From Pseudomonas sp. Irchel 3H7 (GTDB lineage: Bacteria; Pseudomonadota; Gammaproteobacteria; Pseudomonadales; Pseudomonadaceae): a stretch of 64,000 nt of DNA. The notes below the pieces were generated by a model. That model was not told the DNA's origin. It made no database searches and worked only from the letters and a program-made list of their open reading frames with translations. The stretch covers positions 310,001 to 374,000 of the forward strand of contig NZ_FYEA01000007.1 of NCBI RefSeq assembly GCF_900187605.1, in the 5' to 3' direction. Shown here piece by piece: positions 43,025 through 52,155 of the stretch; position 1 is the first letter of the stretch, and every line of letters starts with the position of its first letter. The position numbers and the translations under genes are program-made.

Positions 43025-44170
43025 ATGCGGTGGGCGACGTATTTCGCCGTGTTGGCGTCTGTCTTGAGTGTCGGCCTGGCCCTGGGGGTCAGCATGCCGT
43101 TGGTGTCGTTGCGCCTGGAGGGTTGGGGTTACGGCTCTTTCGCCATCGGTGTGATGGCGGCGATGCCGGCGATTGGCGTGTTGTTGGGCGCGAAAATTTC
43201 CAGCCATCTGGCGGCACGCTTCGGTACGGCCAACCTGATGCGCCTGTGTCTGTGGGCTGGAGCGCTGTCCATCGGCCTGCTGGCGCTGTTGCCGAGCTAC
43301 CCGATCTGGCTGGTATTGCGCCTGATGATCGGCGTGATCCTGACCATCGTGTTCATCCTCGGCGAGAGCTGGATCAATCAACTGGTGGTCGAGAACTGGC
43401 GCGGACGATTGGTGGCGCTGTATGGCAGCAGCTATGCGTTGAGCCAGCTCTCCGGCCCGTTACTGCTGGGCGCGCTGGGTACCGAGCATGATTACGGTTT
43501 CTGGGTCGGCGTCGGCCTGCTGCTGGTTTCGCCCTTGTTGCTGCTGGGCCGCAGCGGTGCACCCAGCAGCGAAGCGAGCAGCGTAACGTTCCGTGACCTG
43601 TGGGGATTCGCTCGTGAGCTGCCAGCGATTGCCTGGGCGGTTTCATTGTTTGCCGCGTTCGAGGCGATGATCTTGACGCTGCTGCCGGTGTATTGCCTGC
43701 AGCAGGGTTTTACCGCCGAGATTGCACTGGCGATGGTCAGCACGGTGGTGGTGGGCGATGCGCTGCTGCAATTGCCGATTGGCGCGTTGGCCGACTACCT
43801 GTCGCGGCGCACGTTGTTCGCCGGTTGTGCGCTGGTGTTGATGCTGTCGAGTCTGGCGATCCCGCTGTTGCTCGATACGCTGCTCATCTGGCCGCTGTGG
43901 GTATTGTTCGGGGCGAGTGCCGGCGGGTTGTTCACCCTGTCGTTGATTTTGATTGGCGAGCGTTATCGCGACGATGCACTGGTGCGGGCGAATGCGCATA
44001 TTGCACAGCTGTGGGGCGTGGGATGTCTGGTCGGGCCGCTCGCGGCCGGGGCGGGCAGCCAGTGGATCAATGGGCATGCGTTGCCGTTGTTGATGGCGAT
44101 TGGGGCGTTTGGGTTGGTGATTCTGCTCTTGCGCCAAGGGGCATTCGGACCCATAACCGAGCCTGCCTAA
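43025..44170 (+). CDS. MFS transporter
   Basis: This 381-residue carrier has about 12 membrane helices and typical loop signatures (LGAKISSHLAARFGTANLMR between helices 2 and 3; GALADYLSRRTLFAGCALV between helices 8 and 9). AGGAG lies 9 bases before the ATG. It is the YcaD/UMF-like drug/metabolite type by length. Substrate unknown; it may export or import a metabolite linked to the adjacent amine catabolism genes, a guess from position. Confidence 0.88.
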   Translation: MRWATYFAVLASVLSVGLALGVSMPLVSLRLEGWGYGSFAIGVMAAMPAIGVLLGAKISSHLAARFGTANLMRLCLWAGALSIGLLALLPSYPIWLVLRLMIGVILTIVFILGESWINQLVVENWRGRLVALYGSSYALSQLSGPLLLGALGTEHDYGFWVGVGLLLVSPLLLLGRSGAPSSEASSVTFRDLWGFARELPAIAWAVSLFAAFEAMILTLLPVYCLQQGFTAEIALAMVSTVVVGDALLQLPIGALADYLSRRTLFAGCALVLMLSSLAIPLLLDTLLIWPLWVLFGASAGGLFTLSLILIGERYRDDALVRANAHIAQLWGVGCLVGPLAAGAGSQWINGHALPLLMAIGAFGLVILLLRQGAFGPITEPA

Positions 44171-44174
44171 GATC

Positions 44175-44252
44175 AAAAGATCGCAGCCTTCGACAGCTCC
44201 TACAGTTGCAATGCATTCGTTCTGTAGGAGCTGCCGAAGGCTGCGATCTTTT
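44175..44252 (+). repeat. REPIN-type inverted repeat
   Basis: Arms 44175-44205 and 44222-44252 are near-perfect reverse complements of the AAAAGATCGCAGCC family. It lies between convergent genes. Confidence 0.88.
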
Positions 44253-44257
44253 GCTTT

Positions 44258-45826
44258 TTAAAGCATTCGCTCAAGGCCGACAGTGGTGCTGAACCACGCG
44301 TTGAATCGTCGCCACCAACTCCCCGGCTCTTTGCTCAGTGTATGCATTTGGCCGTTGTCCTCAGTCACCCAGACGATCTGCCCGTTCTCAAGCTTCGCCT
44401 CATAGCTCAACGCTGGCGCCATGCCTTGCAAGGCCAGTTCGCGAACATGTTCGGCCAGCTCGGGGCTGTCGACCAAGACCCCGACTTCGGTGTTCCACAG
44501 CACCGAGCGCGGGTCGAAGTTGAACGAGCCGATAAACGACTTCTGCCGATCAAAAATCATCGCTTTGCTGTGCAGGCTTGAATCCGAGCCACGAAACGAC
44601 TTGCTGTAAAACACATGCGGACCGCTGCCGTAGTTATCCCCAGGCTGGCGCCGTAGTTCATACAACTTCACGCCATGCTCCAGCAGAGCTTTGCGATACG
44701 GCGCATATCCGCCGTGCACTGCGGGCACGTCGGTGGCTTCCAGCGAGTTGGTCAGCAGGCTCACGGACACACCCGCATCGGCGCGGCCGGTCAGGTACAC
44801 CAGCCCCGGCTGGCCCGGCACAAAGTACGCCGAGATCATGATCAGTTCCTTGCTGACGCCGCGCAGCTCCGGGCCCAGCTGCGTGGTCAGCAGCAATTGC
44901 GGATCCGGCTCACCCTTGGCCAACACCTTGCTCGGTGCATCCCACAACGCCTGATTCCACGCCCAGATCAGTTCTTTGCGCCAGATATCCATGCGCGGCG
45001 CGGTCTTGAACGTCATGAGCTGCTGATAAAGCGCGTGATTCTGTTTACGGGTGTCTTCCAGCGATTCTTCCAGGCGGGTGCGAGTGTTCTGCAGATCCTT
45101 GGCGGTCGGTTGGCTGGTGAGGAACTCGTCGATCGGTTTGCTCAGCGCGCTGTTCCAGTACTGGTCGAAACTGTGCCCGAGTTGCTCGGCGACCGGCCCG
45201 ACACTGAGCATGTCGATGTCGGTGAAATTCAGGTTCGGCTCGGCGTCGAAGTACTCGTCGCCCAGATTGCGCCCGCCGACGATGGCCACGCTGTTGTCCG
45301 CCAGCCACAGCTTGTTGTGCATGCGCCGATGTTGCAGCGACAGATTGAACAAGCGCCCCGCCGCGCGGGTGACGCCGGTGCTGCGGCCCAGATGCAGCGG
45401 GTTGAACAGGCGAATCTGAATCTGTGGATGCGCCGCCAGTGTCGCGATGATCTGGTCGAGGCCATCGCTGGTGGTGTCGTCGAGGAGAATGCGCACACGG
45501 ACACCACGATCGGCAGCCTTGAGCAGTTCCTCCACCAGCATCCGCGTGCTGATGCCGTCGTGGACGATGTAGTACTGCAGATCCAGACTGCTCTGGGCGT
45601 TGCGGATCAGTTCGGCGCGCGCGGTGAACGCCTCGCTGCTGTTGGACAGCAGGCGAAAACCCGAGCGGCCTTGATAGGGCGCCGCTTGTGCCTGAATCGA
45701 ACGACCGAAGCTGGAATCGGAAGCCGGCAACGCCTGACTGGATTCGCGCGGAACATCGAGACTGGCACAGCCGCTCAGGAACGAGGCGAGTAACAGCAAA
45801 GCGAGAAGGGGCTGTCTGAAGCTCAC
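44258..45826 (-). CDS. phospholipase D-family lipoprotein (ClsC-like)
   Basis: This 522-residue protein has a lipobox (LLASFLSGCASLD) and two HKD half-sites: HNKLWLADNSVAIVGGRNLGD, one residue over a core HxK(x)4D, in the first half and HSKAMIFDRQKSFIGSFNFD in the second. This is the PLD/cardiolipin synthase fold; the length and the ELRGVSKELIMISAYFVPGQ segment recall ClsC-type enzymes. It would act on membrane phospholipids from the periplasmic face. The exact reaction is not established. Confidence 0.87.
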   Translation of the reverse strand: MSFRQPLLALLLLASFLSGCASLDVPRESSQALPASDSSFGRSIQAQAAPYQGRSGFRLLSNSSEAFTARAELIRNAQSSLDLQYYIVHDGISTRMLVEELLKAADRGVRVRILLDDTTSDGLDQIIATLAAHPQIQIRLFNPLHLGRSTGVTRAAGRLFNLSLQHRRMHNKLWLADNSVAIVGGRNLGDEYFDAEPNLNFTDIDMLSVGPVAEQLGHSFDQYWNSALSKPIDEFLTSQPTAKDLQNTRTRLEESLEDTRKQNHALYQQLMTFKTAPRMDIWRKELIWAWNQALWDAPSKVLAKGEPDPQLLLTTQLGPELRGVSKELIMISAYFVPGQPGLVYLTGRADAGVSVSLLTNSLEATDVPAVHGGYAPYRKALLEHGVKLYELRRQPGDNYGSGPHVFYSKSFRGSDSSLHSKAMIFDRQKSFIGSFNFDPRSVLWNTEVGVLVDSPELAEHVRELALQGMAPALSYEAKLENGQIVWVTEDNGQMHTLSKEPGSWWRRFNAWFSTTVGLERML

Positions 45827-45886
45827 GTAGGGTCATTCCGGTTGGCGGCTAGGGTCGGCATATGGACGCGGTTCTCAGGAAAAAAG

Positions 45887-47308
45887 TCAGTCGGCTTCTG
45901 CCAGCAATCTGACAGCGGTCTCGCCGACCTTGCGCACCGCTTCTTCGATCTGCGCTGTCGGTTTGGCAGCGTAGTTCATCCGCAGGCAATTGCGGTATTT
46001 GCCCGAGGCGGAAAAGATGCTGCCGACGGCAATCTGTACGCCTTGGTCGTGCAACTCACGATTCAGTTTCAAGGTGTCGAAACCTTCCGGCAATTCGACC
46101 CACAACATGAAGCTGCCTTGCGGCCGACTGGCGCGGGTGCCTGCCGGGAAATAGCGGGTCACCCAGTCGATCATCAGGTCGCGGCTGCGCTGGTATTGCG
46201 TGCGCATCCGCCGCAAGTGCGGTTCGAAATGACCGGCCTTGAGGAATTCGGCGATGGCGATCTGCGGCTGCGGTGCGGTCGATCCGGTGCTGATGTATTT
46301 CATGTGCAGCACGCGTTCGAGGTATCGGCCCGGCGCGACCCAGCCAATACGCAGCCCTGGCGCCAGGGTCTTGGAAAACGAGCTGCACAGCAATACGCGG
46401 CCGTCTTCGTCGAAAGATTTGATCGTGCGTGGGCGCGGGTAGGTGTAGGCCAGTTCGCCATACACATCGTCTTCGATGATCGCCACGTCGAAGCGCTGCG
46501 CGAGGTTGAGCAGAGCGCGTTTGCGCGACTCCGGCATGATGTAGCCGAGCGGGTTGTTACAGTTCGGGGTGAGCTGGATGACCTTGATCGGCCATTGTTC
46601 CAGCGCTAGTTCCAGGGCTTCGAGGCTGATGCCGGTGAGGGGATCGGTGGGGATTTCCAAGGCTTTCATGCCCAGGCCCTTGAGGGTCTGCATGGCGCCG
46701 TGAAAGCTTGGCGAGTCCACCGCGACAATGTCGCCCGGCTCGCAGATCGCGTGGATGCTGGTGGACAGCGCTTCATGGCAACCGGTGGTGACGACCAGGT
46801 CGCTGGCGCTCAACTGGCAGCCGGAATCAAGCATCAGTCTGGCGATCTGCTCGCGCAATTCGAGGGTGCCGTGGATGTTGTCGTAATACAGACCGGGCAT
46901 GTCCTGGCGGCGGCTGATCCGCGCCAGCCCGCGCAGCAGCGGTTTCATCGTTGGCGAGCTGATGTCGGGCATGCCGCGACCCAGTTGCACGACATCCTTG
47001 CGCGGCACTGCGCGAATCAACTCCAGCACCTGATCCCATTGCGAAATCTCCACTGGCCGTTGCGCCGGGCGGCCAACGGCGGGCAGCTCCGGCAGTTCGC
47101 GGCCAACCGGCACAAAGTAGCCGGACTTGGGCTTTGGCGTAGCCAGACCGCTGTCTTCCAGCATGCGATAAGCCTGTTGCACCGTGCTCAGGCTGACCCC
47201 GTGTTCGACGCTCAAGGCACGTACAGACGGCAACCGATCGCCGGGTCGATAGAAGCCGTTTTCGATGCGCGTGCCGAGCAATTCGGCAAGGTTTACATAA
47301 AGGGTCAT
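45887..47308 (-). CDS. MocR-type GntR/aminotransferase regulator
   Basis: This 473-residue protein joins an N-terminal GntR winged helix (GFYRPGDRLPSVRALSVEHG, VSLSTVQQAYRMLEDSGLA) to a class I aminotransferase fold. The PLP segments are TTGCHEAL, PNCNNPLGY and SSFSKTLAPGLRIGW, with Lys in the last as Schiff-base residue. MocR regulators sense amino acids or vitamin B6. It is divergent from a DUF1127 gene, which it may control; target genes are not shown. Confidence 0.92.
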   Translation of the reverse strand: MTLYVNLAELLGTRIENGFYRPGDRLPSVRALSVEHGVSLSTVQQAYRMLEDSGLATPKPKSGYFVPVGRELPELPAVGRPAQRPVEISQWDQVLELIRAVPRKDVVQLGRGMPDISSPTMKPLLRGLARISRRQDMPGLYYDNIHGTLELREQIARLMLDSGCQLSASDLVVTTGCHEALSTSIHAICEPGDIVAVDSPSFHGAMQTLKGLGMKALEIPTDPLTGISLEALELALEQWPIKVIQLTPNCNNPLGYIMPESRKRALLNLAQRFDVAIIEDDVYGELAYTYPRPRTIKSFDEDGRVLLCSSFSKTLAPGLRIGWVAPGRYLERVLHMKYISTGSTAPQPQIAIAEFLKAGHFEPHLRRMRTQYQRSRDLMIDWVTRYFPAGTRASRPQGSFMLWVELPEGFDTLKLNRELHDQGVQIAVGSIFSASGKYRNCLRMNYAAKPTAQIEEAVRKVGETAVRLLAEAD

Positions 47309-47486
47309 GGCTCTGCCTCGGTGCGGTGATTCGATAAACCAGTACAGATGCGGCAGAAATCGACAATTCAGTCTTCAGAGCGGCAAATCTGTATGGAGTT
47401 AATACAGTTGCTTTGAATCTGTAACGGTTTTGCTCGCCCGCGCATCATGGAATCTCTGGCTACCCAAGTAAACAGGAGCAACGAAA

Positions 47487-47729
47487 ATGAACGGCTTGAG
47501 CGATGTGCGGCTGACGTTACACAGTCAGGAACTGGCGGCAGGGCAGAAGGACAACGCGCGCAATCTCATGCGTAACGCGCCATCCGGCCTGAGTCGCTGG
47601 AATCTGTTCTGGCATCGTCTGCACACGCGAAAGGCGTTGCTGGCGCTGACGGCGGATCAGCTCAAGGACATCGGGCTGACGCGTGAACAGGCGCAGGAGG
47701 AGGGGTTGAAGCCGTTCTGGCGGATCTGA
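47487..47729 (+). CDS. DUF1127 protein
   Basis: This 80-residue basic protein ends in the DUF1127 pattern (WHRLHTRKALLALTADQLKD, then IGLTREQAQEEGLKPFW). AGGAGC precedes the ATG. DUF1127 proteins are small RNA-binding-like or metabolic regulators in other bacteria. It is divergent from the MocR gene. Confidence 0.9.
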   Translation: MNGLSDVRLTLHSQELAAGQKDNARNLMRNAPSGLSRWNLFWHRLHTRKALLALTADQLKDIGLTREQAQEEGLKPFWRI

Positions 47730-47737
47730 TAACCACT

Positions 47738-47842
47738 GATCGTTCCCACGCTCTGCGTGGGAACGCCGCCCCGGACGCTCCGCGTCCGCTGTGACGCAGA
47801 GCGTCACTGGATGCATTCCCACGCAGAGCGTGGGAACGATCA
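47738..47842 (+). repeat. REP-type inverted repeat (GATCGTTCCCACGC family)
   Basis: TGATCGTTCCCACGCTCTGC at the left end is answered by the reverse complement ending at 47842; two inner palindromes (GGACGCTCCGCGTCC and TGACGCAGAGCGTCA) lie between. Confidence 0.88.
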
Positions 47843-47843
47843 A

Positions 47844-49163
47844 TCAGACCAACTCTTTCATCCGATGCCACAACATCCCCAACGCCAACAGCGGCGAACG
47901 CAAATGCTTGCCGCCCGGGAAAGTGATGTGCGGCACCTTGGCAAACAGATCAAAGCCACCGCTGTGCCGCCCGCTGATCGCCTCGGCGAGCAACTTGCCC
48001 GCCAGGTGCGTGGCATTCACCCCGTGTCCGGAATACGCCTGGGCGTAATACACATTTGGCTGATCCGCGAGCCGGCCAATCTGCGGCAAACGGTTTGCGC
48101 CGATACCGATCATCCCGCCCCACTGATAATCGATCTTCACCCCGGCCAATTGCGGGAATACTTCGAGCATCTTCGGCTGCATGTAGGCGCCGATATCCTT
48201 CGGATCCCGCCCCGAATAATGACAGGCACCGCCGAACAGCAAACGATGATCGGCCGAGAGCCGGTAGTAATCCAGCGCGACACGTTGGTCGCAGACCGCC
48301 ATGTTCTGCGGCAGCAGGCTGTGCGCCTGTTCTTCGCTCAACGGTTCGGTGGCGATGATGTAGCTGCCGGCGGGCAGGACTTTGCCGCTGAGTTGCGGGT
48401 TCAGATCATTGAGATAGGCATTGCAGCCGAGCACCAGCGTTTTCGCGCGTACCAAACCGTGGGCTGTATGGACTTTGACTTCGGGGCCGTAATCGATACG
48501 CGTCACTGCGGAGTGTTCAAACAGTTTGACGCCCAATTGCTGCGCCGCTGCCGCTTCACCCAGCGCCAGATTCAGCGGATGCAGATGTCCTGAACCCATG
48601 TCGATCAATCCGCCGACATAGCGCTTGGAGCCGACCACCGTGTGCATATCGTTGGCTTGCAGCAAGCGGGTTTCGTAGCGATAGCCAAGGCCACGCAATT
48701 CTTCGGCGTCTTCGGCAAAGCCTTCGAGGTCGGACGGTTTGTTGGCGAGGTCGCAGTAGCCCCAGGTCAGGTCACAGGCAATCTGAAAACGCTCGACGCG
48801 CTGACGAACGATTTCCACCGCTTCCAGGCCCATGAGTTTCATCTCGCGCACGCCGTCGGCGCCGATGACGTTGGTGAACTGATCGAGGCCGTGGCCGACG
48901 CCGCGAATCAACTGCCCGCCGTTGCGGCCACTGGCGCCCCAGCCAATCTTGTGTGCTTCCAGTAGCACCACGCTGAGGCCGCGTTCAGCCAGTTCCAGTG
49001 CCGTGTTCAACCCGGAAAAACCGCCACCAACCACGCAGACATCAGCCACCATTTCACCTTGCAGCGCAGGATGATCCGGCTGCGGCAAGCTGCTGGCGGC
49101 GTAATAAGAGGCAACGTGGGGTTGGCTCGCGGGGGAGTGGGCGCGGGCAGTCATGGGCGTCAT
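47844..49163 (-). CDS. FAD-dependent amine oxidase, PauB/PuuB-like
   Basis: This 439-residue DAO-fold flavoenzyme has the N-terminal FAD signature VGGGFSGLNTALELAERGLS followed by GWGASGRNGGQL. It resembles gamma-glutamylputrescine oxidases (PuuB, Pseudomonas PauB), which make aldehydes that a KauB/PuuC-type dehydrogenase then oxidises; such a dehydrogenase is encoded at 41340. An in-frame start three codons in is possible. Substrate inferred. Confidence 0.85.
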   Translation of the reverse strand: MTPMTARAHSPASQPHVASYYAASSLPQPDHPALQGEMVADVCVVGGGFSGLNTALELAERGLSVVLLEAHKIGWGASGRNGGQLIRGVGHGLDQFTNVIGADGVREMKLMGLEAVEIVRQRVERFQIACDLTWGYCDLANKPSDLEGFAEDAEELRGLGYRYETRLLQANDMHTVVGSKRYVGGLIDMGSGHLHPLNLALGEAAAAQQLGVKLFEHSAVTRIDYGPEVKVHTAHGLVRAKTLVLGCNAYLNDLNPQLSGKVLPAGSYIIATEPLSEEQAHSLLPQNMAVCDQRVALDYYRLSADHRLLFGGACHYSGRDPKDIGAYMQPKMLEVFPQLAGVKIDYQWGGMIGIGANRLPQIGRLADQPNVYYAQAYSGHGVNATHLAGKLLAEAISGRHSGGFDLFAKVPHITFPGGKHLRSPLLALGMLWHRMKELV

Positions 49164-49302
49164 CCAACGGCTAAGGTGTCGAGAAAATTTGACGGAGCAT
49201 AAGCCGCACGCCCGAACGTGGGCAACACTGGTCGGCCGGCGGTGTCTGGATCAGGGCTTTTGCGGCACAATTGGCGCCTATTCCACCTTGGTTACCGTTT
49301 CG

Positions 49303-49656
49303 ATGAGCTGCAACAGCCAGACAGTCCGCACCTTGCGTCAGCAGATCCCCTCGTTCGAGTGCGTGCCCGGCTGCCACGACTGCTGCGGGCCAGTGACCAC
49401 TTCGCCGGAAGAAATGTCCCGCCTGCCGCGCAAGACCCGCGCCGAGCAGGATGCGGCGATGGAGGAGTTGAACTGTGTGCATCTGGGGCCGAATGGCTGC
49501 ACGGTGTATGAGGAGCGGCCGTTGATTTGCCGCTTGTTTGGCACGACCAAAACCTTGCCTTGCCCGAATGAGCGGCGGCCGGTGGAGCTGATTCATCCGC
49601 GGGTGGAGAAGCAGATATTCGAGTACATGACGGCGAATCGGCAGGTGTTGGTTTAG
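49303..49656 (+). CDS. YkgJ-family cysteine cluster protein
   Basis: This 117-residue protein (start ATG 49303) has the Fe/Zn-binding cysteine pattern of YkgJ: FECVPGCHDCCGPV, then NCVHLGPNGCTVYEERPLIC and a later CP. The longer upstream reading frame overlaps the divergent PauB-like gene and lacks family support. Function unknown; a metal-cluster-bearing protein. Confidence 0.85.
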   Translation: MSCNSQTVRTLRQQIPSFECVPGCHDCCGPVTTSPEEMSRLPRKTRAEQDAAMEELNCVHLGPNGCTVYEERPLICRLFGTTKTLPCPNERRPVELIHPRVEKQIFEYMTANRQVLV

Positions 49657-49670
49657 TCGTAGCGTTTCAT

Positions 49671-49778
49671 GATCATTCCCACGCTCTGCGTGGGAATGCA
49701 GCCCGGGACGCTCTGCGTCCCAAATGCCGAACGCGGAGCGTCCGAAGAGGCATTCCCACGCAGAGCGCGGGAACGATC
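49671..49778 (+). repeat. REP-type inverted repeat (GATCGTTCCCACGC family)
   Basis: GATCATTCCCACGCTCTGCG at the left end is answered by CGCAGAGCGCGGGAACGATC at the right end, with GGGACGCTCTGCGTCCC inside. Confidence 0.85.
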
Positions 49779-49788
49779 GTCGCGGTGC

Positions 49789-50277
49789 TCAGTCTGGAAT
49801 CGGCAGGCTCAGGCTCTCCTTCACCTCTTCCATCACGATATAACTCTTCGACTCCCGCACATGCGGCAGCTTCAGCAGAATGTCGCCCAGCAGTTTGCGG
49901 TACGAAGCCATCTCGGAAATCCGCGCCTTCACCAGATAGTCGAAATCCCCTGACACCAAATGACATTCCAGCACGTGCGGCAATTTCAGCACCGCGCGGC
50001 GGAACTCTTCGAAAGTGTCGCCGGATTTGTAGTCAAGGCTGATCTCGACAAACACCAGCAAGCTACCCTTCAAGTGCTGCGGATTCAGCCGGGCGTTGTA
50101 GCCCATGATGATTCCTTCGCGCTCCAGACGCCTTACCCGCTCGGTGCACGGCGTGGTGGAGAGGCCGACCTTTTCCCCGAGTTCGGTAAAGGAAATCCGC
50201 CCGTCCGCCTGCAGGATCCGCAAGATGTTGCGGTCGATCTTGTCCAGCTCACGTTTGGTCTGAGTGTTGGTACGCAT
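49789..50277 (-). CDS. dadR: Lrp-family regulator DadR
   Basis: This 162-residue Lrp/AsnC regulator starts at ATG 50277 (MRTNTQTKRELDKIDRNIL). It has an HTH (ISFTELGEKVGLSTTPCTER) and a RAM ligand domain (LVFVEISLDYKSGDTFEEFR, VSGDFDYLVKARI). In Pseudomonas the divergent partner of dadA is an Lrp that activates the dad operon in response to alanine; the position is the same here. The upstream ATG at 50325 is less likely. Confidence 0.92.
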   Translation of the reverse strand: MRTNTQTKRELDKIDRNILRILQADGRISFTELGEKVGLSTTPCTERVRRLEREGIIMGYNARLNPQHLKGSLLVFVEISLDYKSGDTFEEFRRAVLKLPHVLECHLVSGDFDYLVKARISEMASYRKLLGDILLKLPHVRESKSYIVMEEVKESLSLPIPD

Positions 50278-50431
50278 AGGGGATGCGCCTCCGTGAAAAG
50301 GGTTTTTGCCGAGAATTGTCGCCAAATATAGGCGCTTATATAGTGAAAAGCACTGGCATTTCTTTTTTACACTGCGCGCATCATTGCTCTAACAACACAG
50401 CTCGGCGAAAAGCCGCGATGAGGGATACAAA

Positions 50432-51736
50432 ATGCGCGTTATGGTCTTGGGTAGCGGCGTCATCGGTACCGCCAGTGCTTACTATCTGGCCCGTGCCGGG
50501 TTTGAAGTGGTGGTGGTCGACCGGCAGCCCGCTGCGGCCATGGAGACCAGTTTCGCCAACGCCGGCCAGGTCTCGCCGGGCTACGCCTCGCCGTGGGCCG
50601 CGCCGGGCGTGCCGCTGAAGGCGATTAAGTGGCTGCTGCAACGCCACGCCCCTCTCGCGATCAAGGCCACTGCCGACATCGACCAGTACCTGTGGATGGC
50701 GCAGATGCTGCGCAACTGCACCGCCAGCCGTTACGCGGTGAACAAGGAGCGCATGGTGCGTCTGTCCGAGTACAGCCGCGACTGCCTCGATGAATTGCGC
50801 GCCGAAACCGGCATCGCCTACGAAGGCCGCAGCCTCGGCACCACTCAATTGTTCCGCACCCAGGCGCAACTGGATAATGCCGCCAAAGACATCGCCGTGC
50901 TGAAAGAATCCGGCGTGCCGTTTGAAGTCCTCGATCGCGCCGGCATTGCCCGCGTCGAGCCAGCGCTGGCAGGTGTCACTGACATCCTCGCCGGCGCCCT
51001 GCGCCTGCCGAATGACCAGACTGGCGACTGCCAGATCTTCACCACGCGTCTCGCCGAAATGGCAGTGAAACTCGGTGTCGAATTCCGCTTCGGCCAGGAC
51101 ATTCAGAAACTCGACTACGCCGGTGATCGCATCAACGGCGTGTGGATCGACGGCAAACTGGAAACCGCCGACCGCTACGTGCTGGCGCTCGGCAGCTATT
51201 CGCCGCAATTGCTCAAGCCGCTGGGCATCAAGGCCCCGGTGTATCCGCTCAAGGGTTACTCGCTGACCGTGCCGATCACCAACCCGGCGATGGCTCCGAC
51301 CTCGACTATTCTCGACGAGACCTACAAGGTCGCGATCACCCGTTTCGACAACCGCATCCGCGTTGGCGGCATGGCCGAGATCGCCGGTTTTGACCTGTCG
51401 CTGAACCCGCGCCGCCGCGAAACCCTGGAGATGATCGTCAACGACCTTTATCCTCAGGGCGGTAATCTGGCCGAGGCGAGTTTCTGGACCGGTCTGCGTC
51501 CGACCACCCCGGACGGCACGCCGATCGTGGGTGCCACACCGTTCAAGAACCTGTTCCTCAACACCGGTCACGGCACCCTCGGTTGGACCATGGCGTGCGG
51601 TTCCGGTCGTTTGCTGGCCGACCTGATGGCAAAGAAAAAGCCACAGATCAGCGCCGAAGGCCTCGATATTTCCCGTTACGGCAACAAAATTCAGGAGTCC
51701 GCAAAACATGGCAATCCAGCGCCAGCTCACCAATGA
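50432..51736 (+). CDS. dadA: D-amino acid dehydrogenase DadA
   Basis: This 434-residue membrane-associated flavoenzyme oxidises D-alanine and other D-amino acids to keto acids. It has MRVMVLGSGVIGTASAYYLA, then VVDRQPAAAMETSFANAGQV, and a C-terminal TGLRPTTPDGTPIVG, followed by HGTLGWTMACGSGRLLADL. It is divergent from dadR and overlaps the next gene by 29 bases, in the dadA-ridA-dadX order of P. aeruginosa. Confidence 0.97.
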   Translation: MRVMVLGSGVIGTASAYYLARAGFEVVVVDRQPAAAMETSFANAGQVSPGYASPWAAPGVPLKAIKWLLQRHAPLAIKATADIDQYLWMAQMLRNCTASRYAVNKERMVRLSEYSRDCLDELRAETGIAYEGRSLGTTQLFRTQAQLDNAAKDIAVLKESGVPFEVLDRAGIARVEPALAGVTDILAGALRLPNDQTGDCQIFTTRLAEMAVKLGVEFRFGQDIQKLDYAGDRINGVWIDGKLETADRYVLALGSYSPQLLKPLGIKAPVYPLKGYSLTVPITNPAMAPTSTILDETYKVAITRFDNRIRVGGMAEIAGFDLSLNPRRRETLEMIVNDLYPQGGNLAEASFWTGLRPTTPDGTPIVGATPFKNLFLNTGHGTLGWTMACGSGRLLADLMAKKKPQISAEGLDISRYGNKIQESAKHGNPAPAHQ

Positions 51737-52061
51737 GCGCATGAGTCAGATCGTCAGCCACAACGGCACCGTGTATCTGGCCGGGCAGGTCGGCGACGAC
51801 TTCGACGCCGGGATTGAACAGCAGACTCGCGAAGTACTTGCCAATATCGAGCGTTTGCTTGATCTGGCCGGCACTGACAAACAACACCTGCTGTCGGCGA
51901 CGATTTACCTGAACGACATCGAGGCGCACTTTGCCGGGATGAACTCGGTGTGGGACCAGTGGCTGCCCAAAGGCGCCGCCCCGGCCCGTGCCACCGTCGA
52001 AGCGAAAATGGCCAAACCGAGCATTCTGGTGGAAATTTCCATCGTCGCCGCGCTGCCGTAA
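51708..52061 (+). CDS. RidA-family protein of the dad operon
   Basis: This 117-residue RidA homologue (SQIVSHNGTVYLAGQVGDDF, then ARATVEAKMAKPSILVEISI) starts inside the dadA 3' end, with CAGGAG (51692-51697) before it. It may deal with imine products of the amino acid dehydrogenase. It is distinct from the RidA at 20086, sharing the fold but lacking its YSQ start pattern. Confidence 0.88.
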   Translation: MAIQRQLTNERMSQIVSHNGTVYLAGQVGDDFDAGIEQQTREVLANIERLLDLAGTDKQHLLSATIYLNDIEAHFAGMNSVWDQWLPKGAAPARATVEAKMAKPSILVEISIVAALP

Positions 52062-52155
52062 CCGTTGTAAAGATCCCTCTCCCGGCGCTGTTGGCGGTTC
52101 ACGTCGTCAGTCGGCGCCGGTTTTTCTTCCCATGACCGCCTAGAAGTCTGCCGCC

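Noticed and set aside
49153..49302. N-terminal extension of the YkgJ protein
   Set aside because: It overlaps the divergent PauB-like start and carries no family sequence; the ATG at 49303 begins the conserved part.
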